Shown: positions 55,296 through 64,000 of the stretch, piece by piece | How positions within the stretch are numbered: position 1 is the first letter of the stretch | Layout of the letters: the number at the start of each line of letters is the position of its first letter | Source: Isoetes taiwanensis | Taxonomy: Eukaryota > Streptophyta > Lycopodiopsida > Isoetales > Isoetaceae | Reading direction: 5' to 3' | DNA length: 64,000 nt | NCBI GenBank assembly: GCA_021234155.1 | Contig: JAJEKV010000011.1 | Span: 7,795,132-7,859,131, forward strand | Program-made: the position numbers and the translations under genes | Notes under the pieces: generated by a model | Told to the model about the DNA's origin: nothing | The model's database searches: none | Seen by the model: only the letters and a program-made list of their open reading frames with translations

Positions 55296-56078
55296 AGAGA
55301 AAACGATACAAATAATGCTGGAAACAAATGCCCTTGCACCACGATCTCTCGTACACTCCACATACCAAAATTGAGATGGCTTTACTTGTTAATCTAAATG
55401 CCAAAGAAATAACTGTAAGTAAAACGTTTTCGGAGTAGTTATAATTGAAGGCAAGAGGTCGTCTTTACGTACATTTACAGTAGTGAATGCTAACGGAGAT
55501 GTCCCAAGCCAATCATTTCCCCTTTGATGAAGACCTGGGTCTGTGATTTACAGTATTGTTAACAATCTAAGAATGCAGGATTTGGAACCAGAATGTAAAG
55601 TTACTTACTTCCTCTTGGGGGGGACTTCCAGCTCAAGCCCATGTCTCTGGAGAGCATTCACAAGGGCTTTCAACTTCTCATGATGGTGTACATGCATGGC
55701 CTCTAGTTCCTTGTCGAGGTCAAACTCAGCACAACTAATTCCTCTGAGCTGCAGCCTCTGCCACAATAACTCTGCAATCTTCTCAGCCGCTACGATATTG
55801 GCTTTATCCATGAGGGTTTTCACCTTAAGCTCCACAGTTGATGCAACGGCAAGCACCTTCTTCTGGCGGTTTCCAGGGAAGATTTTCTCATCTACACGAG
55901 CACCCATATATCTCCAATTCATTTTGACAGACATGATAATGCGATGGCTCAACTTTGGAATACCTGAAGCCATCGCTTGCAGGTTTTGCCAGGGTTTAAC
56001 CAACAGGAAACCCTAAAAATGAATCATCAAAAATAAAAAATTTCTTATCTCAAACAAAAGAAATGGCCATGATTGATT
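55296..56078 (-). repeat. Right arm of the large inverted repeat (783 bp)
   Basis: Inverse of 53942-54715. It carries the intact uL18-like gene on the minus strand and about 310 bases of 3' flank. Confidence 0.92.
55605..55973 (-). CDS. uL18-type (L18p/L5e family) ribosomal protein, probably organellar, 122 residues
   Basis: Starts at ATG 55973 ('MASGIPKLSHRIIMSVKMNW'). The frame is open about ten codons further upstream but without ATG. It ends with 'KALVNALQRHGLELEVPPKR'. The pattern fits uL18: a beta-strand start ('MNWRYMGARVDEKI'), 'VLAVASTVELKVKTL', 'NIVAAEKIAELLWQRLQLRG', then 'HHHEKLKALVNALQRHGL', matching the family's 'LASAST', 'A..VG..LAER' and 'YHG..KA..D..RE.GL' blocks. Plant mitochondrial-type uL18 proteins are of similar length (about 115-125 residues). 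uL18 binds 5S rRNA in the large subunit. Whether this copy is mitochondrial is inferred from length and divergence. No introns are seen. Confidence 0.68.
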   Translation of the reverse strand: MASGIPKLSHRIIMSVKMNWRYMGARVDEKIFPGNRQKKVLAVASTVELKVKTLMDKANIVAAEKIAELLWQRLQLRGISCAEFDLDKELEAMHVHHHEKLKALVNALQRHGLELEVPPKRK

Positions 56079-56793
56079 GGCGGCATATTCTTAGTATTGT
56101 GCCAGATCCATGGCTATTAATAATTTCCCAAAAAATGACCATGCCATTCCCTATGGTCTCGATTGAAAATAGCATTCGCAGAATAAACCATAGCATTAAC
56201 AATTTCTACAAAACCATGGTCTCTCTGCTAAACCAGACTGCCTGTGCTAAGGCAAACTGCCCCAATCGACCCTCCACTGGTTCCCAATTAATCCTGCAGT
56301 CAATCCAAAATTTCGAAACGCTTGAATGAATCCTGCTGCGAAAATCAATCTTGCACAATCTCGGAATCAACCTCGGAATCAATCATCTTCATTACAGACA
56401 TGGCTGTTTACACCAGAACCCTTCCACTCTACTGCCATCTCACCTATCCTCATCTCAGAGCAGCGGCAAAGCAAGTCAAACAGCAAACGAAGCTACAAGC
56501 AGCAAACCTACAAGCAGCAAACAGCAAACAGCAAACAGTTAGGGCCGCCATAGCCGATGGCTTCAACCGCCATAGCCGAGGGCTTCACCGCTCTCTGCTC
56601 TCTGTGGGCTTCATCTGTGGGCCAAAGCTCTCTGCTCTCTACCTCTCCTCATCGCCACACCTCCCTACCTCTGTGCTTCCGCCTCTGCTCCGCTACCCCA
56701 GCCAAAAAAAAAAGGCAGCATCCGTTTCTATCCACGCCCCAGAAAAACGGCCTCCCAAAAAATTTAGTCTTCCTAACATTTCGAAATAAAAGT

Positions 56794-56944
56794 CACATAA
56801 AAACCAAAAAAGCAACATCACCTCTAATTGACATTAAGCTCCTTAAACATAGCCAGAAATACGATTTTTTATACAATACACCACAGAAATCTTAGCCCAA
56901 CCATGCCTCCACAAATACCAAACTAAAAACGTGGAAGTTTATGG
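56794..56944 (+). repeat. Direct repeat flanking the inverted duplication, right copy
   Basis: Matches 53762-53924 in the same orientation, ending 'AACTAAAAACGTGGAAGTTT'. The pair brackets both arms of the inverted repeat. The stretch 56079-56793 between this copy and the right arm shows CAG-rich simple sequence ('CAGCAAAC' repeats at 56480-56540) but no gene. Confidence 0.75.
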
Positions 56945-57185
56945 AGTATGACATTTCATATTTGGAATCCACTATGTCACAGTAGAATATTTAGAGATGG
57001 TACTCTAACCCTAATGCTTTAACTTTGAAAGAACTTTTAGCTTGAACGTGCCAAAACTCAATGCAGCAGGTCAACTCTTGATTCTGATCTTGTGACTGAC
57101 CAATTCTGCAGGGGGATTAGAAACTATTTTTCTTGGGTAGAATTGGAAAAAGTCAATCAGTGATTTCTTCTATAACATTTATAGT

Positions 57186-58961
57186 TTAGAACTTTAGCCT
57201 GCTAATCTTTTCTATATTTTTAGCTCTGCAACAAGAACCAAGCAAGGACGACCATGAGACAATACTAGGTGAATATGGCATATTGTTAAGCAAGCTTTCT
57301 GCCTCATCAAGCCACTCAGTGTGTCCAAGAAGACCAATCATGCCATTATAAGTTTCATTTGTAGATGCAACATTCTGATTTTCATTGAATGAAATAAAGC
57401 AATAGCAAGCTTCCTCAATAAAGCCAGCATTGCGACAAGCTGAAAGAATGCTGCAAACAGTTATGTGGCTAATAACCATCTTTCTCTGTTGCATTTTTTG
57501 CAGCACTTGAAGCGCTTTGTCTGCATTACCATGCTGAGCATATGCTGCAATTATGGCAGCCCAGGACACTTCATCTTGCACAAGCATGGTATCAAATATT
57601 GCTGCAATATCATGAAGGCTTCCACACTTTGCATACATATTAACTAGAGCAGTTTGTACAATTAAATCTGATTGTAATCCATGGCTCGTGATGGCATGAT
57701 GGACGTCTTTCCCTTCAGCTAGAGCACTACTTTCTGCACATGCATCAAGGAGAATAACATAAGTAACCTGATTGGGCACCATGCCTTGTGATGGCATTTG
57801 TTGAAACAGACCAAGAGCTTCTTTTAGCTGTCCACACTGAGTAAAGGCAGAAATCATAACATTCCATGATACCAAATTTTTAGAAGGCATTTGCAAGAAA
57901 ACTTGAAAAGCTTCTTTAGGCTGGCCTTGCTGTGCAAAGGCTGATATCAGTACATTCCAGGACTCTATATTCTTCTCTGGCATTTTCTTAAATAAATCCA
58001 GTGCCTGCTGGAAGTTACCCTGTTGAGAACAGGCTGAGATCATCATATTCCATGATAAGATGTCCCGCTGAGGCATCTGATGGAAGAGGTGAAGTGCTTG
58101 TTCAAGGTGCCCCTGTTGTGCAAAAGCTGAGATAATTGCTGTCCAAGAAACAACATCTCGATCCGGCATTTGATGAAAGAGTTCTAGTGCTTCCTTGAGG
58201 TAGCCATGATCAGCATAACCTACAGTCATAGTTGTCCATGAAACTACAGTCCTTTGAGGCATTTGTAGAAAAAGTTGAAATGCTGCTTCTAGGCAACCCT
58301 CATTAACATATGCAGACATCAATGTAGTCCAAGAGACCACATTCCGCAAAGGCATTTCTTGGAATAGAGCCAGTGCATCTGCTACTTGTCTCTGTTGAGC
58401 ATACAATGCAATCATAGTATTCCAAGAAACAACATTTTTCACAGGCATTTCATGAAATAATCTAATAGCTTCCTTCGTGTGGCCATGCTGAACATATCCC
58501 CCAATCAAGGCATTCCATGTGATCACATCTCGGTCAGGCATTTGATGAAATAGTTCTAGAGCCTCTTCAAGCTGCCCATGCTGGGCAAACGCCCCAATCA
58601 TAATATTCCAAGTAAAAGAATTCTTAGTTTGCATACTCTCAAAAACTGCACGAGCTTCTGCTAAAGCTCCACATTTTCCATACATATGAATAACATGATT
58701 TTCTACATACCTGTCCTGAAATCCATAGACGATAATGAATTCATGAAGGTGCTTGCCATCTGAAAGAGATTTCCTGTCACCACATTCCTGCAGGAGGATG
58801 GCAAGTTTGCGCGCATCTACCATGCCTTTAGAATATAGCATTTCAAGCCTGGGAATATTTATAGCGCCTAACCGGAGACCGTCACAGAATAGAGTTTTAA
58901 TCTGATGTCGGAATAGACTTCTGATGTAGGGGACTGATTGAAGCCATCTTATGGCGATCAT
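57186..58961 (-). CDS. Pentatricopeptide repeat (PPR) protein, 591 residues
   Basis: Starts at ATG 58961 ('MIAIRWLQSVPYIRSLFRHQ'), an Arg-rich amphipathic N-terminus like an organelle targeting peptide. After a first block with 'GKHLHEFII..GF', some nine nearly identical 31-residue S-type repeats follow without interruption ('FTWNIMIGAFAQHGQLEEAL', 'LFHQMPDRDVITWNALIGGY', and so on). Longer P/L-type motifs come next ('GMVPNQVTYVILLDACAESS'), then 'EVSWAAIIAAYAQHG' and a final 'SPSIVSWSSLLGSCC'. It ends at TAA 57186 just where an E domain would begin, so E and DYW editing domains are missing. PPR proteins bind organelle RNA, one base per repeat, for editing, splicing or stability. The gene is intronless and shows none of the CAG/CTG damage seen elsewhere. 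RNA target unknown. Confidence 0.95.
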   Translation of the reverse strand: MIAIRWLQSVPYIRSLFRHQIKTLFCDGLRLGAINIPRLEMLYSKGMVDARKLAILLQECGDRKSLSDGKHLHEFIIVYGFQDRYVENHVIHMYGKCGALAEARAVFESMQTKNSFTWNIMIGAFAQHGQLEEALELFHQMPDRDVITWNALIGGYVQHGHTKEAIRLFHEMPVKNVVSWNTMIALYAQQRQVADALALFQEMPLRNVVSWTTLMSAYVNEGCLEAAFQLFLQMPQRTVVSWTTMTVGYADHGYLKEALELFHQMPDRDVVSWTAIISAFAQQGHLEQALHLFHQMPQRDILSWNMMISACSQQGNFQQALDLFKKMPEKNIESWNVLISAFAQQGQPKEAFQVFLQMPSKNLVSWNVMISAFTQCGQLKEALGLFQQMPSQGMVPNQVTYVILLDACAESSALAEGKDVHHAITSHGLQSDLIVQTALVNMYAKCGSLHDIAAIFDTMLVQDEVSWAAIIAAYAQHGNADKALQVLQKMQQRKMVISHITVCSILSACRNAGFIEEACYCFISFNENQNVASTNETYNGMIGLLGHTEWLDEAESLLNNMPYSPSIVSWSSLLGSCCRAKNIEKISRLKF

Positions 58962-59160
58962 CACTAATCATATTTCAGCTATATACCTATTCGGACTCAA
59001 ATCCAAAGCCTAATAACTGATGTAAGAATACGATTTTACACGTCAAAGACAAAGATAGTTAGCTCAAGAGGTTTTTGCATACGAATTTGCTTCTTGCTAG
59101 CAAAGCACCGTCAAAATTTGGGTGCAGTGACATATGATAGATATGCCTTGGCTGTGACGT

Positions 59161-59416
59161 AGGGTGCTTTCCCATGGGTTCGACCTGGATTGCCGGACCT
59201 GGATTGCCGTACCCAGTCTTGACCTAGGCAAAAAAAAATTGTGGACTGATTACTTTTTGTTAAGTCGAAAACCTGAACCAAGCGAGGTCGGATCTTCATG
59301 GGATCATGGCGTCTGGATGCTTGGCCAGAAAAAAATTCAAGGTCTCATCTTCGTGGGAACATGGCATCCTTGGCCAAGAAAAATCTCAAGGTTTTGGGCC
59401 CATGGGAAAGCACCCT
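59161..59416. mobile_element. MITE-like element with 18-bp terminal inverted repeats
   Basis: 'AGGGTGCTTTCCCATGGG' at 59161-59178 has its exact inverse at 59399-59416. If the terminus is GGGTGC, the flanking trinucleotides are GTA and TTA, close to the TWA duplications of PIF/Harbinger elements. The interior has duplicated 'TTGGCCA.GAAAAA..TCAAGG' units and no gene. A decayed Harbinger transposase lies in the window at 41.7 kb, but I see no shared ends. Confidence 0.68.
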
Positions 59417-61380
59417 TACCCTTGATGCGGACGATCATAGCCGTCCAAATAGAAACCTTCTGGCCAAATCACAACTTCCAAACTTCGCCAGAAAGAATTA
59501 CACCCGGCAAATTCCTTTGCACACAATCATAAAACCTGCAATATATTTGCATTTGGTATTTGTTGGCGGTATTTCTCGCATGGTTGGACCAAGATTTGGC
59601 CCTTGTATTGTATGCTAAATCGTATTGAAGGCATATGTTTTCACTGATTCGAGGTGCTTGTTGGCATGTAAAGGTAGGCATTCCAAAATCGGCTCTGGCA
59701 TCTCTTTTTTTTTTTTTTTTTGCATCTGTGTGCATGGTATGAGGATAGAAGGAAACGACGTTTGTTGGGCTGACAAGTCAAGATTGCATGCCATTCTTGT
59801 CGGTTCCAGAAGTGTCTCCAAGCTTAGAGCGGATGGAGCAATCTGAAGTCGTTATATCTAGAAAGGGCGGGTTGTTTGCACATAGCAAGGGCAGGTCGCT
59901 TTAGGCCGATTCTGATAAGGCCAATTTAGGCTGATTCTAATATGGTCGATTCTGTAGTAAGCTTAGTCTTATAGCTCTTGCTTCGGATCCAAGATTAGAT
60001 CTTCCTAAAGCAGTTGTCCGGTGGCCTAGTGCTGCGAAGATTTGCAAAGATTCTGCCATTTCCGTGGAGAAACTTTTGATTCAAACCCAGATTATTAAGC
60101 TAGATTGAGGTATAATGAAAAATCCCGATTTCAAAGTGTAGTGATGATGTCGATAAGCGGAATGACAGAACTAAGCTGCTCTGTTTTACTATGGATTTAA
60201 TGTTCGAGGGATTTAATTTTTTACAGAATTAGTGTGAAGTCTAGGAAGGCAGGGAGGAACAAAGCAGCCATGCATTAGTTTCATACCTTGGTTTTGTAAG
60301 AATTATATGTTCATATTATGGCAAGGTTCTTTTTATGCCATATGTCCAATCGAGACCATAGGATCTGTCATGTCATTTTTCTAGCAAAATGTTTATACCT
60401 GTGGATCTGGAACAATGCCACGAATATACTACCCATCAACGGCTCACAACCAACGTTAAAAAAAAAAAAAAAAAAAAAAAACCATATATTAAATAAAAAA
60501 ACCAACTTTTAAATTGTGGATATATTCTAAATAACGTTTAACTTCAAACTAAAACCCCATTATTCTCTGCACAATGGAATCACGCTTGTTATATTCCACC
60601 ACGTAGAATCACTTGGAATCATCGTGTCGGCCATGCCACGTCGTTTACAGCAAAGTCGCAAAGGACCGGATCGATGGCTAGGAAGGCCTCATCCGTTTAT
60701 CGTGCTCTTTTAAAATTTATGTTGACCCTACTTATGGCTTTTTGAATGGCCTTTGAACATGGGGTTCCAAAAGTACCATCCCCACCAATTCCCCTTCCCC
60801 TTTCGGGGTCACAAATATTGAACTTTTTGCACTTTTCTGGATTGGCTTCAGTCTCATTTAGTCTGGCACTTGAGGCTTGGATACAATGACTGCAATGTAT
60901 CTCCAAGAGAAGAGGGAAGAGGTAAGTTGCAAGACTCCACTTTTAACAGGTTCGAAGTATAGGCTAGGTCAATGGCTCACAAAAGAGAGTTAAATTGAAT
61001 TTGATTTTATTGTCCAGGGTAGGAATGGATCAAACAAAAGCTTGTGCATTACTTAACCCCTAGGGATATCACAAGCATCCACCAAAAGAGGGTGAACTTA
61101 TGCGGGTTGGATGGCCTATCTAGGGATGCCATATAAACAATGTGAGAAATTTACAATACTGACAAGTTTGTGGCTCGTGACATTTAGAAGTTGCATGAAG
61201 ACCTTCCAATTATCATCCGCATGTGGGTGCAATGTCATCAAGACAGTGCCTTTATATATGAATAAGGCAATGTCTTCCAACTAGGGTTAAGGCTGGCTTG
61301 AAGTTGAAAGAACAAATTCACTTCAGATTCCTGACACAAAAACATAAGTTGCAAGCAGCCTCATTGCAAAGGAGGCTAGA
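59417..61380. other. Intergenic DNA, no gene seen
   Basis: Contains a T18 run near 59707, an A-run of about 25 at 60456-60480, and otherwise unremarkable AT-rich sequence. Small open frames have no motifs. Confidence 0.5.
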
Positions 61381-61929
61381 CAGTGTTATGTACATATTTT
61401 GATCCCTATGTCATATAAGACCATTAAACCTAAGAATTATAGGTTTAAGGGACACATGGCATAAGTGCCAAGTATCTAAAGACAACCAGTTAAGTGGTTG
61501 TTCATTAGAGTTAACACATGCATGCATGCACATACGTGGTGGCATGCCATTAGAGTCAGTATGCTATATAAGAAATCATAGATATCAAGAACCTATGCGG
61601 AATCATTCTGGGAACGATTGGGAACTGCGCTATGTTGTAGTATTGATCCGAGGGATCAAAGCAAGTTTGGCATGGGGAGTCCAAGGGACTCAAGGAGTGA
61701 GGTTATCATACACTTGATTCTTGATTATATCAGATTTCCACGTATTTCTTATCCTTATTTTCGAGTTGGTTTATAATAGTTCGGACCGAAATCCCTTACT
61801 TTTCTTGCTTGCTCTGATTCTAAGCATTTGTTTGTCTATATTTAGTGGTATTTTGTCTCTATGCAAGAGATTTTATCCTTATTACAGCAGATCCTGCAGC
61901 TTGTTTAAGTATGCTAGCAGTTGAAGTCA

Positions 61930-62790
61930 GACAATAAGGAGCTTAAAGGACAAGTTGCTTTGCATGAATCTCCTTTTAGCTTTGGATTGAGACCATCAGA
62001 GCCTAGAATTAGCTTGCTCGAGAAGTTTGATGGCACTTGGTCCAAGCTTTTTAATTTTTTGAATCAGATTTAGCTTTGTGATTTAGCCCCATCCTCATAG
62101 ATTTTCCACGACGCGGGAACAAGATGGATTGATTGGTTCTCTTCTCACAGGGCTAGCTATAAGTTAGTTTGCTCCTTTGTTGGAGAAAGGAGCCCCAGAG
62201 TTGCCGAATTTTGCTGCTTTCACTGTGGACCACGAGGCATGCTTTGAGGACATAGATCTTTAGTGCACAACAGTCACAAAACTCTGTATCCTCAGGCAAG
62301 GCTCTCGTCCTACTTCAATTTATGCATCTGAATTTTGTCAAATTGCAAATGATAATGTCTTTGATGCTGCTGCTCTACATGTTTTCGGAGAAGACTTCAT
62401 GAAGATGTCAAGGATATGTTGTTGACGATGGAGGATCCCAAAAGGTTTGATGAAACTATAAAATTTGTAGTTCACTGTGATAATCAGCTCTTCAAACGTA
62501 AGCAAGAAAGAGGTAGTCAGGCCTTCCCTATCCCACAAGCGCCTGGAGCTACACCTACCTCAGTTCCAATTATAGATCCAGGTAGTCCAGGCCTGAGCCT
62601 ATGCAGATTGATCATGTGGTTTGCGGGCCCTTTTCTGCTGATGAGAAGCAGCACCAGAAGGAGGTTAATCTTTGTCTTTATTGTGATGGGGCCGGACATA
62701 TTGCTCATGGATGACCTGTAAAGCGCTCAAATCAGTCGAAAAGCTTGGGCCAGTCTGAGTAACAGGAGTCTCACAATAACTGGTCGCCAT
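61930..62790 (+). pseudogene. Gag of the second Ty3/gypsy element, with zinc knuckle
   Basis: Readable pieces include 'DAGTRWIDWFSSHRASY', 'EDVKDMLLTMEDPKRFDET', 'VVHCDNQLFKRKQERG' and, in another frame, 'PEPMQIDHVVCGPFSADEK' followed by 'NLCLYCDGAGHIAH', a CCHC zinc knuckle whose last Cys is lost to a TGA. This matches plant and fungal Ty3/gypsy gag with a C-terminal nucleocapsid. It is not functional. Confidence 0.7.
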
Positions 62791-62819
62791 TTCTTAGGCT
62801 CCACTCACACATGAAGAAG

Positions 62820-63490
62820 GATATATTCCATCTGATAAGGTAAGTAAGGAATTTCTTATCTTAATATCATTGGATTCGGAGGTTAGAAAGTTGAAAGCAT
62901 TGGCGCAACTCGATAGTGGTGCAAATACATGCTTTGTGGTGAAAGCAAGCTAGGGTATACATGAATCAGGACATCACTAGAAGTACCTCCGGATACATAA
63001 AGATGATCATGTAGTTCAGTTTTTGACATCTTGTTGGTATTAAAAAGTACCTTAGAACATTCACATTGTCTATTTGTCACTTTTAAACTTGGTACAATAA
63101 TTTTTTGATAAAGATGTAACTTAGACACTTTAGTATACATTTGTGTACTTCCACAAAAGTACACAGAAAGGTATCTGTTAGATTTTTTTATATATATATA
63201 CCCTATCATGCTTTCATCCTAGTACATTCGCTTCTAAGCATGCCATTCCAAGAAGCGAAGTTGATTATCCCAGTTCTATTGGTCTGATTGATGAACGTGA
63301 GATCTCCTCGAGTGCAATCAGGGAATGTACTGCACCTCTTCGAGTTTTCCACTTCTTGTACCATTTTCTTCAATCTCATCACTAGCCCACATGCGCCAGT
63401 AGTCTTGGGTCTCACCTGGCTCGAATTGCATAATCCACAGATTGATTGTTGTTCTAGATCTTTCCTCCTTGCTGATTCTAGATCTAGTCC
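62820..63490 (+). pseudogene. Aspartic protease region of the second Ty3/gypsy element
   Basis: 'RKLKALAQLDSGANTCFV' near 62890-62940 carries the Asp-Ser-Gly active site. After a degraded stretch, 'PVVLGLTWLELHNPQIDC' near 63390-63450 is the typical end of the protease domain. Pro- and Ser-rich linker sequence follows ('SVSCP', 'SSCSCSCS'-like text at 63540-63760). Confidence 0.72.
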
Positions 63491-63839
63491 TAGTTTGTCT
63501 GTAGTTCTTGCCTCTATAGCAGCATCAGATTCACTTTGTACAGTATCATGGACCCCTGATTCCACTCTTGTTCTACTTCCTGTTTCTGCTCCATGTCTTG
63601 ATCCGGTCCCTGTCTCTGCTTCAAATCATATTCTAGACGAGTTCCTACCATAGTTTCTGATCCTACTCTAGTTCCTGCTCCAACTCCAGCTCTTGTTCAT
63701 GCTCTTGTTCTTGCCCCTGCTCTTGTTTCTGCTCCTATCTAGGCTCTTGGTCCCCTAGAAGCTTCACCCCAGTCACACACGTAGCTCCATATCTTAAAAG
63801 TTTCACTCCATAAGTTTATCAGATTCCCAGTTCAACATT

Positions 63840-64000
63840 TGCAATTCAAGTTCATCCTTCAATTAGCTCTATTTTAATGATGCTTGCCCCTTGTTATTCT
63901 GGATATGTACAAGAATTTTATAATGTTTTTGACAACTCTCTATGGATGCCGCAAAGGTCAACACTATTTTGAAGTGGCAAACACCTCCTTCCATCTGAGA
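63840..64000 (+). pseudogene. Start of pol in the second Ty3/gypsy element, incomplete
   Basis: 'GYVQEFYNVFDNSLWMPQRS' at 63900-63962 corresponds to the conserved 'Y.EF.DVF....LP..R' block just before the reverse transcriptase. The window ends here. Confidence 0.55.

Larger units (their letters stand above)
61386..64000 (+). mobile_element. Decayed Ty3/gypsy element, running off the window
   Basis: Gag, protease and the start of pol occur in order on the plus strand. Upstream, 61386-61900 has LTR-like features: it starts TGTTATG, has TATATAAG at 61565-61572 and a leader without coding. I could not fix the LTR end or a primer-binding site. Frequent stops and frameshifts show age. It differs from the 19-kb element in gag type and in lacking the chromovirus protease sequence. 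Confidence 0.65.

Noticed and set aside
63206-63565. A 119-codon minus-strand frame
   Set aside because: Antisense to the recognisable protease region of the second Ty3/gypsy element.

Overview
This looks like nuclear DNA of a land plant with a large, repeat-filled genome, most likely a fern. It has LINE and Ty3/gypsy retrotransposons, tRNA-derived SINE-like pieces, Harbinger-type DNA transposon remnants, long AT-rich gene-free stretches, an intronless PPR gene built from many consecutive 31-residue repeats, and an inserted piece of mitochondrial atp9 that still has group II intron sequence and unedited C-to-U sites. The fern assignment is an inference. No bacterial operons, rRNA genes, intact tRNA genes or CRISPR arrays are present.

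Layout. 0-3 kb: degenerate tandem repeats beside a minus-strand HUH-endonuclease (Rep-like) open frame. 4.6-5.3 kb: a three-exon MED11-like gene with two in-frame stops. 8.6-8.85 kb: two tandem foldback elements. 9-16 kb: two minus-strand LINE copies; the longer has a coiled-coil ORF1, an endonuclease, a YADD reverse transcriptase, a C-terminal zinc motif and tandem 5' monomers. 16.7-17.2 kb: an unrecognised Cys-rich gene, with a broken paralogue at 38.8-39.2 kb. 19.4-32.7 kb: a complete chromodomain Ty3/gypsy element with 1.67-kb LTRs, a 5-bp target duplication, PBS, PPT and damaged gag-pol, plus unusual hairpin repeats. 35-38 kb: a third LINE. 39.6-42.1 kb: a LINE tail, a purine-rich block, a SINE-like segment and a Harbinger fragment. 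45.6-49.2 kb: a degenerate element carrying a 'HTHEDVD' protein, split by the mitochondrial insert. 53.8-57 kb: an inverted duplication of a uL18-like ribosomal protein gene. 57.2-59 kb: the PPR gene. 61.4 kb to the end: a decayed Ty3/gypsy element.

The best-supported host genes are the PPR gene and the right-arm uL18-like gene, then the Cys-rich gene at 16.7 kb. Nearly everything else is transposon or transposon debris. Many apparent frameshifts, in the inverted repeat and in the Ty3/gypsy element, fall at CAG/CTG trinucleotides. Some 'decay' may therefore be a sequencing artefact at CHG-methylated sites rather than real mutation. Splice sites, domain names and family assignments come from reading by eye, without database searches.
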